Positions 30,123-38,809 of a DNA stretch of 64,000 bases are shown here, in pieces. Source of the DNA: Curvibacter sp. PD_MW3 (GTDB lineage Bacteria; Pseudomonadota; Gammaproteobacteria; Burkholderiales; Burkholderiaceae_C); assembly GCA_002633085.1 (NCBI GenBank), contig NSIV01000001.1:496001-560000 (forward strand). The letters are read 5' to 3'. The notes below the pieces were generated by a model. The model saw only the letters and a program-made list of their open reading frames with translations, had not been told where the DNA came from and did not search any database. A program made the translations under genes and the position numbers. Position 1 is the first letter of the stretch; each line of letters begins with the position of its first letter.

Positions 30123-30188
30123 ATGGCGCAAGAACAAGCCCTGCTGCTCAAAGAACGACTGAACGCCAAGGCGCTGAACCGCAACTGA
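30123..30188 (+). pseudogene. Fragment of an AlkC-like DNA alkylation repair gene
   Basis: A 21-codon frame starts MAQEQALLLKERLNAKAL and stops. It closely matches the N-terminus of the intact gene at 35180 (MAQDK...LLKELLNAKAL) in both protein and DNA. It is therefore the stub of a second copy or a related gene, cut off after the first 18 conserved residues. The stop lies 8 bases before the convergent rsgA stop. The stretch 29668-30195 holds only this stub and the one at 29896; no other gene is seen in it. Confidence 0.6.
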
Positions 30189-30195
30189 CCGACGC

Positions 30196-31251
30196 TCAGT
30201 CCCTCTGCTTCTTGTAGTTGTGCAGAAAGCGGCCAAACGCCCGGTCCTTCTTGCGCCGTTCCTGCTGCGACAGGTCGTGAAACTCTGATTCCTTGCGCAG
30301 CTTCTCGTAGTTGCGCAGGTGCGCCTCGCTGAGTTCCTGGCGCTCGATGGCGGCACGCACCGCGCAACCCGGCTCGCTGCCATGGGTGCAGTCGGGGTAG
30401 CGGCACTGGGCGGCCAGGGCGTGGATGTCGGCAAAGGTGTCGGTGATGCCTTCACCGGCGCCCAGCAGGCCCAGCTCGCGCATGCCCGGCATGTCGATGA
30501 GCATGGCGCCGTGGGGGAGCACGATGAGCTGGCGCCGGGTGGTGGTGTGGCGCCCCTCGCCCGTGTGACTGACTTCCCCCGTGGCCAGCGCATCGCCACC
30601 GAGCAGGCGGTTGATGAGCGTGGTCTTGCCCACGCCGGATGAGCCGAGCAGGCAGCAGGTCTTGCCGGGGGCCAGGTGATGGCGTACTTCATCCACGCCG
30701 GTACCGGTGACGTTGCTGAGGCAGACAATGGGGGCGTCCACACCGATGCCGTGGATGCGCTCGATCAGGCCCTGCAACTCTGGCGGGCTGACCAGATCGG
30801 TCTTGGTGAGCAGCACCACGGGGGCTATGCCGCCGTCGCGCACCATCACCAGATAGCGCTCCAGTCGCGGGAGGTTGAAGTCGAAGTGGCAAGACTGCAC
30901 GATGAAGGCCACGTCGATGTTGGCCGCGATCATCTGGAACTCCACGTCGCGACCGGCGGCCTTGCGGCGCAGGAAGGTGCGGCGCGGCAGCACGTGGTGG
31001 ATGCTGGCTTGCGTGCCACCGTCGCGGACCTGCACGCATACCCAGTCGCCCACGCAGGGCAGCTCGGCAGACGATTCAGCGAGGTGGAGGAACTTGCCGG
31101 TCAGCTCAGCCGGGATCTCGCCGTCTTCGCCACGCACCAGATAACGACCACGGTCCACCGCGGTGACGCGGGCCGGGGCTAGGTCCGTGCCACAAAGTGC
31201 CGCGGCCTGCTGCGCCAACTCGCTGTCCAAGCCCAGTTCTTCAAGCTTCAT
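30196..31251 (-). CDS. rsgA: Ribosome small-subunit-dependent GTPase RsgA
   Basis: The 351-aa circularly permuted GTPase helps late 30S subunit maturation. An N-terminal OB-fold (about 30-100) is followed by the permuted G motifs: G4 LLTKTDL, then the P-loop GSSGVGKTTLINRLLG near 210, then DMPGMRELG. The C-terminal zinc knuckle is CRYPDCTHGSEPGC near 290. The start at 31251 is chosen because the 20-residue in-frame extension lacks family similarity. Confidence 0.93.
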   Translation of the reverse strand: MKLEELGLDSELAQQAAALCGTDLAPARVTAVDRGRYLVRGEDGEIPAELTGKFLHLAESSAELPCVGDWVCVQVRDGGTQASIHHVLPRRTFLRRKAAGRDVEFQMIAANIDVAFIVQSCHFDFNLPRLERYLVMVRDGGIAPVVLLTKTDLVSPPELQGLIERIHGIGVDAPIVCLSNVTGTGVDEVRHHLAPGKTCCLLGSSGVGKTTLINRLLGGDALATGEVSHTGEGRHTTTRRQLIVLPHGAMLIDMPGMRELGLLGAGEGITDTFADIHALAAQCRYPDCTHGSEPGCAVRAAIERQELSEAHLRNYEKLRKESEFHDLSQQERRKKDRAFGRFLHNYKKQRD

Positions 31252-31416
31252 GGCGTGAGTGTGGCACAGTCGCCGACGGTCACGGGGCCAAGTCCTGCAC
31301 CACCGCCCCATGGCGTTGGCACGCGCATACAGTGTGAATTTTTCTCACGCGAAAGCCTGATCCACGGATTACCCCTTGCCCAGCACAGGCCAAGTTGCCG
31401 GGCGAGAATGCAGTCC

Positions 31417-32337
31417 ATGAAAACCCTCATCCTCGGCGCCGGCGGTATCGGCGGCTATTTCGGTGCGCGGCTCATCCAGGCCGGCGCGGACGTGACCTTT
31501 CTGCTGCGCGAGAAGCGCAAGCAGCTCATCGACAGCGCGGGCCTGCAGATTGAAACGCCGCAGGGCAATTTCAGCGTGCAGCCGCGCACGGTGACGGCGG
31601 CCACCGTCAAGCCCGAGTACGACCTGATCGTGCTCGCGCCCAAGGCCTACGACCTGGACGATGCGCTGGCTTCGCTGGCCGGGGCCGACAGCCGTGGCGT
31701 GCTGCTGCCCTTCCTGAATGGCCTGGACCACCTGCGCGTGCTGGATGCGCGCTATGGCCGCGCGCGCGTGATGGGCGGCGTGGCGCACATTGCCGCCACC
31801 ATCACGCCCACGGGCGCGGTGAAGCAGCTTAACGACCTGCATCGCCTGACGGTGGGCGCGCGCGATGCAGCGCACGCCGCGCTGGCGCGCGACTTTGCCG
31901 CCTTGGGCACGGGGGCCGGATTTGACAGCGTGCACAGCGATCACATCGAGCAGACGCTGTGGAACAAGTGGGTGTTCCTGGCCACCCTGGCGGGCATGAC
32001 CACGGTGTGCCAGGGTTCGGTGGGCGAGATCCTGGCCACCTCGGAAGGCGACGCGCTCACGCGCCAGATGTTTGCTGAATGCTGCGCCGTGGCACAGGCC
32101 AGCGGCTTCCCGATCAACGCCGAAGAGCAAGGCAAGGCGCTGGCCATGCTGACGCAAAAGGGCTCGGCCTTCACGGCCTCCATGCTGCGCGACCTGCAAG
32201 GTGGGCAGCGCACGGAGCACGAGCACATTCTGGGTGACATGGTGCGCCGCGGCCAGAAGGCCGGCCTGCCCATGGACCTGCTGCGCCTGGCCTACACGCA
32301 CATGGCCGTGCGCTCGGCTCAGGCCAGCAAAAGCTGA
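31417..32337 (+). CDS. panE: 2-dehydropantoate 2-reductase family protein
   Basis: The 306-aa product has the NADP-binding loop at its start (MKTLILGAGGIGGYFGARL) and the family motif in the C-terminal helical domain (LWNKWVFLATLAGMTT; the Lys is catalytic in PanE). The C-terminal KGSAFTASMLRDLQGG-type segment also fits. PanE reduces ketopantoate to pantoate in coenzyme A synthesis. Paralogues of this family act on other 2-keto acids, so the exact role is likely but not fixed. ATG 31417 is used; ATG 31408 is an alternative three codons earlier. Confidence 0.82.
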   Translation: MKTLILGAGGIGGYFGARLIQAGADVTFLLREKRKQLIDSAGLQIETPQGNFSVQPRTVTAATVKPEYDLIVLAPKAYDLDDALASLAGADSRGVLLPFLNGLDHLRVLDARYGRARVMGGVAHIAATITPTGAVKQLNDLHRLTVGARDAAHAALARDFAALGTGAGFDSVHSDHIEQTLWNKWVFLATLAGMTTVCQGSVGEILATSEGDALTRQMFAECCAVAQASGFPINAEEQGKALAMLTQKGSAFTASMLRDLQGGQRTEHEHILGDMVRRGQKAGLPMDLLRLAYTHMAVRSAQASKS

Positions 32338-32382
32338 GCGCCACGCGCTGCGCTGGCCGCCGGCACAGCGCAAGCGTGAAGC

Positions 32383-33696
32383 TCAGCCCTGCTTGGCCTT
32401 TGCCCCCGCCGTTATGGTGGGCGGCGCCGCATTCAACGCCTCGATGGCAAACCCCGCCGCCTGCTTGTAGCGCGCCATGAACTCGTCGCGCTCGGCCTTG
32501 GGGATGACGTCGTCGATGTTGTCGAAGACGCCGCCGCAGCGTTCGTCCACCAAGCCCAGGATGGCAAAGGGGCCGGCACCACGGTTGCGCAGCACCAGGG
32601 CCGAGATGTCTTTGCACAACTTCTGGTCGTAGGCCTGCAGCGCCTGCGCGTTCACACCGTGCTGCACCATGGCCGCGCCCAGCACGCGCGTGTCCACAAT
32701 GGCCTGGCTGGCGCCGGCCGAACCCACGGGGTACATCACGTGCGCGGCGTCGCCCAGCAGGGCCACGCGGCCGTCCACCCAGGTGAGCACGGGGTCGCGG
32801 TCGATCATGGGGTACTCGAACACTTCCTTGGCGCCGCGCAGCATGGCGGGCACGTCCAGCCAGTCGTAGTTCCAGCCCTCGAAGTGGTGGATGAAGTCCT
32901 CCACCTTCACGCGGCGGTTCCAGTCGCCCTGCGGCCAGCCGCCTGAGTTGTCCACGGTGATCTCGGCGATCCAGTTCAGGATGGACAGACCCGTGGCCGG
33001 GTCTGGCGGGGTGAGCGGGTACACCACCACGCGGTGTTTGAGCGAGCCCAGGCCGACGAAGGAAGAACCGGTGCGGCTGGCCACACCCGGCGTGGTGCCG
33101 CGCCACATGATGGCGCCGCCCCATTGGATGGGCGGCTGCGTGGGGTGCATCTGCGCGCGCACGGCGGAGTGCAGGCCGTCGGCTGCAATGAGCAGCCGAC
33201 CTTGCACTTCGCGTTGCGCGCCGTTGCCCGTTTCAAGGATGGCGGTGACGCCCTGTGCCTCGTTGCGGTAGCCCGCCACGCGGTTGCCCAGTTGCACGGC
33301 GTCTGGCCCCAGGCGGCGTTTGACCTCATCCAACAACAGCATCTGCAGCTTGCCGCGGTACACCGCATATTGCGGCCACTTGTAGCCGGCCAGCAGGCCG
33401 CGCGGCTCGGCATAGACGTCGTTGCCGTTGCGGCCCACCAGGGCCCATTCCTTGGCCTGGATGCCGATGGCGTCGAGCAGGTCGGCACCGATGCCCAGGT
33501 CATACAGCTCGCGCACGGCGTTGGGTTGCAGGTTGATGCCCACGCCCAGCGGCTGCAACTCGGGCACGGCTTCAAACACCTGGCAGGGCACGCCGATCTG
33601 GTGCAGGGTGAGGGCCAGCGTCAGGCCACCGATACCGCCGCCGGCGATGAGGACGGGGTCTTGTTTGTTGTTCTGAAAAGTCATGGGAAAGTTCAT
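32383..33696 (-). CDS. FAD-dependent monooxygenase, PhzS-like
   Basis: The 437-aa class A flavin monooxygenase has an FAD loop LIAGGGIGGLTLALTLHQIG near the start, the AADGLHSAVR motif near 175 and GDAAHVMYPVGSAGASQ near 310. Order and spacing resemble PhzS and other small-aromatic hydroxylases: GVGINLQPNAVREL, then PQYAVYRGKLQMLLL. The substrate is unknown; no phenazine genes are present, so it probably hydroxylates some aromatic acid. Starts at 33696 and 33684 are both possible, neither with a strong ribosome site. It converges with panE and diverges from the hemerythrin-HD-GYP gene. Confidence 0.82.
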   Translation of the reverse strand: MNFPMTFQNNKQDPVLIAGGGIGGLTLALTLHQIGVPCQVFEAVPELQPLGVGINLQPNAVRELYDLGIGADLLDAIGIQAKEWALVGRNGNDVYAEPRGLLAGYKWPQYAVYRGKLQMLLLDEVKRRLGPDAVQLGNRVAGYRNEAQGVTAILETGNGAQREVQGRLLIAADGLHSAVRAQMHPTQPPIQWGGAIMWRGTTPGVASRTGSSFVGLGSLKHRVVVYPLTPPDPATGLSILNWIAEITVDNSGGWPQGDWNRRVKVEDFIHHFEGWNYDWLDVPAMLRGAKEVFEYPMIDRDPVLTWVDGRVALLGDAAHVMYPVGSAGASQAIVDTRVLGAAMVQHGVNAQALQAYDQKLCKDISALVLRNRGAGPFAILGLVDERCGGVFDNIDDVIPKAERDEFMARYKQAAGFAIEALNAAPPTITAGAKAKQG

Positions 33697-33860
33697 GGGT
33701 TCATTGACGCCAGGCCACGGTCTGGAAAACGGCGTCCCGGGAAATGTAAGGCATCTGCAAACCGCTTCCTTTTGGCATGCGAAACCCCACGCCCTTGCGC
33801 CCTCCCCTGCCAAGGCACCTCTTGCGTAGAATGAATTGGAAACGCTTGCGGGCGTAAGGA

Positions 33861-35105
33861 ATGACCGTGTCAAACGACTCACCAGAAAATTTGGCTCAGG
33901 CCGAGAAATACCAGTTCGAGGTATTTCCGTGGAACGAAAATTTTGCGACTGGTATTGCGCTGATTGACGAGCAGCACCAGCAACTGGTGCACCTGATCAA
34001 CAAGCTGGCCTCGCATCTGTCGCGCGGCTCCAGCAATATCCAGATGGCCGAGGTGTTTGGGGAACTGGTGGCGTATGCGGACTACCACTTCAAGGCGGAA
34101 GAGCAGATCTGGCAGCCACGCTTTGATAACGACCCCTGGTACACGGCGCACAAGCGCGCCCATGACTCTTTTTTGCCCAAGGCACAAGAGATCCAGAACA
34201 AGCTGCAAGGCGCCTCTTACGAAAAGGTGCTGGAAGAGACGCTGAAGTTTCTGGTGAACTGGCTGGTGTTCCACATTCTCGACAACGACCGGCGCATGGC
34301 CAAGACCCTGCGCGCCCTGGACGAGGGGCTCGGCCTGCAGGCCGCCAAGGCACGCGCCGACGAGGAGATGACCGGGATCATGCAGACCTTCGTCGAGACG
34401 GTTCTGAACATGTACGAGAACCTGACGTCACGCAGCCTGGAACTGATTCGCGAAAAGAATGAACGGCTGAAGACGGAACGGGCGCTGGTGGTCAGCCAGA
34501 TGCAGAAGCAGTCGATGGACAAGCTGCTGCAAAGCATGACGAAGACCATCGAGGCGATGGCCTCCACCGTGGAGATTCGCGCGCCCTACACCGCCGGGCA
34601 TCAACGGCGCGTGGCGCAACTGGCCGAGGCCATTGCGCAGGAGCTGGGGCTGCCGGAGGACGAGACGCAAGGCGTGTACCTGGCCGCCACGGTGCACGAC
34701 ATCGGCGACATCCAGATTCCCGCTGAAATACTGACGCGACCGGGCAGCCTGAACAGCATCGAGCGGGAGATTGTGCAGAACCACCCGCAGGCCGGCTACG
34801 ACATCCTCAAGAACATCGACTTCCCCTGGCCGATTGCAGAGATGGTCTACCAGCATCACGAGCGACTGGATGGCTCGGGCTACCCCAAGGGTCTCAAGGG
34901 CGATCAGATCCTTCTGGGGGCCAAGGTGATTGCGGTGGCGGATGTGGTGGAAGCGATGTCATCGCACCGGCCGTACCGGGCCTCGCTCGGCATCGATGCG
35001 GCCTTGGCAGAACTCGAAGCGCATCAAGGCCAGCTGTACGAGCCCACCATTGTGGCCGCCTGCATCAAGCTGATTCGGGAAAAGAAGTTCGTCTTTCAGG
35101 CCTGA
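33861..35105 (+). CDS. Bacteriohemerythrin-HD-GYP fusion, O2-sensing c-di-GMP phosphodiesterase
   Basis: The 414-aa product joins two domains. Residues about 20-155 are a hemerythrin (DEQHQQLVHLINKL, then DYHFKAEEQ, then HKRAHDSF and WLVFHILDNDRRMA), with di-iron ligands in place. A linker helix (about 170-230) follows. The HD-GYP domain (about 240-410) has H-D in TVHDIGDIQIP and HHERLDGSGYPKGL with GYP. The position after HDIG is D instead of the usual K, although the metal-binding HD and later His are kept. It would hydrolyse c-di-GMP in response to O2 or redox state; activity is inferred. No signal peptide, so cytoplasmic. Confidence 0.88.
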   Translation: MTVSNDSPENLAQAEKYQFEVFPWNENFATGIALIDEQHQQLVHLINKLASHLSRGSSNIQMAEVFGELVAYADYHFKAEEQIWQPRFDNDPWYTAHKRAHDSFLPKAQEIQNKLQGASYEKVLEETLKFLVNWLVFHILDNDRRMAKTLRALDEGLGLQAAKARADEEMTGIMQTFVETVLNMYENLTSRSLELIREKNERLKTERALVVSQMQKQSMDKLLQSMTKTIEAMASTVEIRAPYTAGHQRRVAQLAEAIAQELGLPEDETQGVYLAATVHDIGDIQIPAEILTRPGSLNSIEREIVQNHPQAGYDILKNIDFPWPIAEMVYQHHERLDGSGYPKGLKGDQILLGAKVIAVADVVEAMSSHRPYRASLGIDAALAELEAHQGQLYEPTIVAACIKLIREKKFVFQA

Positions 35106-35179
35106 GACGCCGGGCCAGAAGCCCGAGGCCTCGGGTCTGTCTACAGCAACAAGAATTCAAAGCGCTACGCCTGGACACC

Positions 35180-36292
35180 ATGGCACAAGACAAAGAGTCC
35201 TCCCCACTGCTGAAAGAACTGCTGAATGCCAAGGCGCTGGCCCACATCGGCCGCGTGGCGGCACAGGTGCACCCGGCGTTTGACCAACGGGCCTATCTGG
35301 CCATGGCACGCGAGGGGCTGGAAGACTTGTCCATCATGCAGCGCATGAGCCGCGCGGCGGACAGCTTGCGCGCGCACCTGCCGGCCGATTACCCCCGCGC
35401 GCTCCAGGCCGTGCGCCGCATGGCGCCGCTGCTGCCCGGCGGTTTTGCCGACATGGTGTTGCCCGAGTTCGTGGGTCGGCACGGGCTGGATCACTTCGAA
35501 CTCTCGCTGGAGGCGCTGCGCGAGCTCACGCCCTACAGCAGCGCCGAGTTCGCCATCCGCCCCTACATTGCGCACGACCCCGATGCGGTGCTGGCCGTGG
35601 CTGCCTGCTGGGCCGAAGACGCCAACGAGCACGTGCGCCGCCTGGCCAGCGAAGGCACACGCCCCCGCCTGCCCTGGGCCCGACGCCTGCCCTTGCTGGT
35701 GGCCGAGCCGCAGCGCACACGGCCCATCCTGGAAAAACTCAAGGCAGACCCGAGCGACTACGTGCGCCGCTCGGTGGCCAACCACCTCAATGACATCAGC
35801 AAGGACCACCCCGACTGGGTTCTGGACCTGCTGGAGGGCTGGCCCACGCAGCAGACCGAGACGAAGTGGATCGCCAAACACGCGCTGCGCAACCTCATCA
35901 AGGCCGGCCACCCGCGTGCGCTGCAGCTCGTGGGGGCGACGCTGGGTGCCAAGGTGCGGCGGGGTTCTTTTGAGGTGTCCCCCACCGCCTTGCGCCTGGG
36001 ACAGGCGCTGCAGTTGAACGCGACACTCGTGTCCACAGCGCGCCAGCCGCAGCGGCTGGTAGTGGACTACGCCATCCACTACGTGAAGAAAAACGGCGAC
36101 AGCAGCCGCAAGGTCTTCAAGCTGCGCACGCTGGAACTGGACGGCCGGGCGGAAGTGACGCTCAACAAGCGCCAGACCATCGCAGACTTCACGACCCGCA
36201 CCCACTACGCGGGACGGCACCAGGTTGAGTTGCTGGTCAACGGCCTCACGGTGGCGCAAGGCCACTTCGACCTGAAGAAGCCTGCGGCCTAG
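35180..36292 (+). CDS. AlkC-like DNA alkylation repair protein
   Basis: The 370-aa helical product resembles the AlkC branch of ALK/HEAT-repeat DNA glycosylases, which remove 3-methyl-type alkylated bases. HEAT-like repeats lie at about 100-260 (LPEFVGRHGLDHFELSLEALRELT, then SAEFAIRPYI, then VRRLASEGTRPRLPW, then VRRSVANHLNDISK). An Ig-like beta part at the C-terminal 110 residues (NATLVSTARQPQRLVVDYAIHYV) is typical of the longer AlkC members. A stub of a related gene is at 30123-30188. No operon partner. Confidence 0.85.
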   Translation: MAQDKESSPLLKELLNAKALAHIGRVAAQVHPAFDQRAYLAMAREGLEDLSIMQRMSRAADSLRAHLPADYPRALQAVRRMAPLLPGGFADMVLPEFVGRHGLDHFELSLEALRELTPYSSAEFAIRPYIAHDPDAVLAVAACWAEDANEHVRRLASEGTRPRLPWARRLPLLVAEPQRTRPILEKLKADPSDYVRRSVANHLNDISKDHPDWVLDLLEGWPTQQTETKWIAKHALRNLIKAGHPRALQLVGATLGAKVRRGSFEVSPTALRLGQALQLNATLVSTARQPQRLVVDYAIHYVKKNGDSSRKVFKLRTLELDGRAEVTLNKRQTIADFTTRTHYAGRHQVELLVNGLTVAQGHFDLKKPAA

Positions 36293-36354
36293 GTATCAGG
36301 TCTGTGCGGCCTTGGCGGGCATTGCCCCACGCCCGGGGCTGCCGGCCGCGCATG

Positions 36355-36388
36355 AAAAAAGCCACGCTTGAAAACAAGCGTGGCTTTT
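36355..36388. terminator. Bidirectional terminator between alkC-like and Bug genes
   Basis: A perfect 10-bp stem GCCACGCTTG / CAAGCGTGGC with an AAAA loop, flanked by an A run on one side and TTTT on the other. It separates two convergent genes, so it can end both transcripts. Confidence 0.9.
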
Positions 36389-36443
36389 CTGTTTCTGCAC
36401 GGCTTACGCCGTGCTGCTCATGTGCCAAAGCACATCCGCAAGA

Positions 36444-37415
36444 TCAATCGAGCGAAATCTTCTGGTCCTTGATCAGCTTGTGCCAGCGCACGACTTCGCT
36501 GCGCAGCAGATCCGCGTACTGCTGCGGTGTGTTGCCGACGGGCTCCACACCGAAGTCCACCAGGCGCTGCTTCACGGCGGGCTGGCTGATGGCCGTGGCC
36601 ACCTGCTTTTGCAGTGCATTCACGACACTGGGTGCCGTACCGGCGGGTGCCACGATGCCAACCAGGGCAGCGGCCTCGACGCTCTTGTAACCCAGCTCGG
36701 CGAAGGTCGGCACGTCGGGCAACTGGGCCAGGCGCGTGGCGTTGGCCACGGCGAGGGGCCGGATCTTGCCGGACTTGATGAAGGCCGCGCCGGCTGCCAT
36801 GTCGACCATCATGGCCGGAATCTGGCCGCCAGCCAGATCGGCCAATGCAGGTGCCGCGCCACGGTAGGGAATGTGGACCATGTGCAGGCCGGCGGTAACT
36901 TTCAGGAGTTCCATGGCCAGGTGGTGCGGGCTGCCTGCGCCGGCAGAACCGAAGCTCACCTTGCCGGGGTTGGCCTTGGCCTTGGCGATGAAGTCCTTGG
37001 CGTCCTTGGCGTCGGAATCCGGACCGACCACCAGGATCATGGGGAAGCGGCCCATCAGGGTCACGGGGGTGAGGTCTTTTTCCGGGCTGTAGGACAGCTT
37101 GGAGTACAGGGCGGAGTTGAAGACCATGGTGCCGTTGTCGGCAGACAGGATCGTGTAGCCATCGGGGGCGGAGCGGGCCGTCTCGGAGGCAGCGATGGCG
37201 GTGTTGCCACCCGGCTTGTTGTCGATCAGAACGGGCTGGCCGACTTGGGTCGACAGCTGCTGGCCGATGGTGCGCGCCAGGAAGTCAGAACCGCCACCGG
37301 CCGGGTAAGGCACCAGCCAACGGATGGGCTTGGCGGGGTAGGACTGTGCGTGGGCAACGGACGCCCCCACCAACAGAGGCAATGCCATCAGGCAGGCAGC
37401 AAGTCGAAATTTCAA
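36444..37415 (-). CDS. Bug-family tripartite tricarboxylate transporter binding protein
   Basis: The 323-aa periplasmic receptor of the TctC/Bug type has a signal peptide of about 24 residues ending AHAQS. The mature start YPAKPIRWLVPYPAGGGSDFLAR is a Bug hallmark, and MRALPDVPTFAE-like and AGTAPSVVNALQ stretches sit in the second lobe. Start is TTG at 37415, chosen because AGAGGAG lies 6 bases upstream; the later ATG would cut the signal peptide short. No permease is nearby, as is common for Bug receptors. Divergent from the IclR gene and probably regulated by it. Confidence 0.86.
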   Translation of the reverse strand: MKFRLAACLMALPLLVGASVAHAQSYPAKPIRWLVPYPAGGGSDFLARTIGQQLSTQVGQPVLIDNKPGGNTAIAASETARSAPDGYTILSADNGTMVFNSALYSKLSYSPEKDLTPVTLMGRFPMILVVGPDSDAKDAKDFIAKAKANPGKVSFGSAGAGSPHHLAMELLKVTAGLHMVHIPYRGAAPALADLAGGQIPAMMVDMAAGAAFIKSGKIRPLAVANATRLAQLPDVPTFAELGYKSVEAAALVGIVAPAGTAPSVVNALQKQVATAISQPAVKQRLVDFGVEPVGNTPQQYADLLRSEVVRWHKLIKDQKISLD

Positions 37416-37536
37416 GTTGAACTCCTCTATCAAGAAACGATTTATCAAAAGCCAAGGTCTGCGGCAGGTCAAAAAGCCAACCATTTCGACACCCGAAAAA
37501 GCCAAGCTTTGCGCAAGATCAATGAAAATAACTTTT

Positions 37537-37568
37537 GCGTAATATAGCTGCGCAAAGCGTAATACGAA
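37537..37568. promoter_or_regulatory. Candidate IclR operator, Bug/IclR intergenic region
   Basis: GCGTAATA occurs at 37537 and again at 37557, exactly 20 bases apart, the second copy extending to GCGTAATACGAAC. Between them lies GCTGCGCAAAGC. The inverse motif ATTACGCA is repeated with the same 20-base period at 38721 and 38741 upstream of the P450 operon, and both regions share AATACGAA. This suggests one regulator binds both. Confidence 0.55.
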
Positions 37569-37677
37569 CCAAGGGTATTCACTGAGAGCTGTCGCACTCA
37601 GCCCTTGCGCAGGCCGCTTGCGCCTCAAGACAGTGATCTCGCGTGCTATCGTTCGCGCCATTGGAGAAAGCCGGAAA

Positions 37678-38484
37678 GTGACCAAGGGAAAAACCACCAA
37701 ACCGCCGCTGGAACGCCGACAGCGGGTTCAATCCGCAGAGATGGGCATGGGCATCCTGAAGGCCCTGAGCCGCCTGGGAGGCACTGCCAGCCTGACGCTC
37801 GTTGCCTCAGAGGTGGGTGAGAGCACCGCCAAAGTGCACCGCTACATGGCCAGCCTGATCCAGGAAGGCGTGGTGGAGCAGGACCCGACAACGCAGCGTT
37901 ATTTCCTCGGCCGCGAGGCGATCCAGATCGGGTTGGCGGCCATCCGGCAATGCGACCCGATTCGCCTGGGGGAGTCGGCCCTGGTGCGCTTGCGCGAACA
38001 ACTGGAAGTGACTTGTTTTCTCGCCATCATGGGCAACAAGGGCCCGACGGTGCTGCGTTTTGAAGAGCCCGGCTTGCCCATCACCATCAACGTGCGTGCG
38101 GGCTCCACCTTGCCCTTGCTCTGGTCAGCCACGGGGCAGGTATTTCTGAGCTACCTGGACGATGCCAATGTGCGCCGCCAGGCCGACGAGGAATACAGCC
38201 GGGCAACCAAGGAGCAGCGGGCGTCGCTCTCCACCAAGCAACCGATCGACCATCTGCGCAAGACGGTTCGCACCCATGGCTGCGCCGTGGTGCATGACAC
38301 CCTGCTGCGAGGCATCAGCGCGGTGGCCGCACCGGTGTTCGACTACACGGGACGCACCAGCGCCGTGCTCACGGCCCTGGGGGCAACGGGCGGTTTTGAC
38401 GCCCGCGCCGATGGTGTGATTGCCAAACAGGTCATGCGCGAGGCCGCAGCCATCAGTGCCGCACTGGGCTTTGACGGCCGCTGA
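37678..38484 (+). CDS. IclR-family transcriptional regulator
   Basis: The 268-aa product has a winged helix at about 20-90 (SLTLVASEVGESTAKVHRYMASLIQEGVV) and a C-terminal IclR effector domain (about 100-265). The GTG at 37678 has GGAGAA upstream; a TTG 60 bases earlier would add a non-conserved basic leader. It is divergent from the Bug receptor and upstream of the P450 operon; paired operators point to control of both. The effector is probably an aromatic acid handled by that cluster. Confidence 0.86.
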   Translation: MTKGKTTKPPLERRQRVQSAEMGMGILKALSRLGGTASLTLVASEVGESTAKVHRYMASLIQEGVVEQDPTTQRYFLGREAIQIGLAAIRQCDPIRLGESALVRLREQLEVTCFLAIMGNKGPTVLRFEEPGLPITINVRAGSTLPLLWSATGQVFLSYLDDANVRRQADEEYSRATKEQRASLSTKQPIDHLRKTVRTHGCAVVHDTLLRGISAVAAPVFDYTGRTSAVLTALGATGGFDARADGVIAKQVMREAAAISAALGFDGR

Positions 38485-38720
38485 GCCATTGGCCTGACGA
38501 ACGTGCCACGCCGGTCAATACGGCTGGCATGACCGCTTCGATTTCTTCAGGTGAACTCACCCACGCTGGGTGAGGCCACGTCTGCACCAGTGACCACCGT
38601 CACCTCTTCCTCTTCAATTGCTGTTCAGCTGCTGGCTTTCACGCTGATGCAGCAGGATGCTGCGTACCCGTCGCTGCCCTCCTCACAGCCGTGAATCTAG
38701 GGATAACCCCAATCACCCAT

Positions 38721-38755
38721 ATTACGCATTGCGTATCATAATTACGCAATACGAA
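38721..38755. promoter_or_regulatory. Candidate IclR operator upstream of the P450 operon
   Basis: ATTACGCA is repeated at 38721 and 38741 (20-base period) with an embedded palindrome ACGCATTGCGT and a following GCAATACGAA. It overlaps a possible -10 (TATCAT at 38734), which would suit repression. The rest of the 325-base gap 38485-38809 holds only a small 8-bp hairpin (38556-38574, CTCACCCA / TGGGTGAG) and no gene. Confidence 0.55.
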
Positions 38756-38809
38756 GTTTGACCCAACTCAGAGAATCTGGGGCGCGGTCATGCCACAACG
38801 AGGTAAACC

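Noticed and set aside
26667..30195. Integrative element with attachment sites around the nuclease island
   Set aside because: No tRNA, integrase, transposase or matching direct repeats at both ends were found. The island is defined only by composition and debris.
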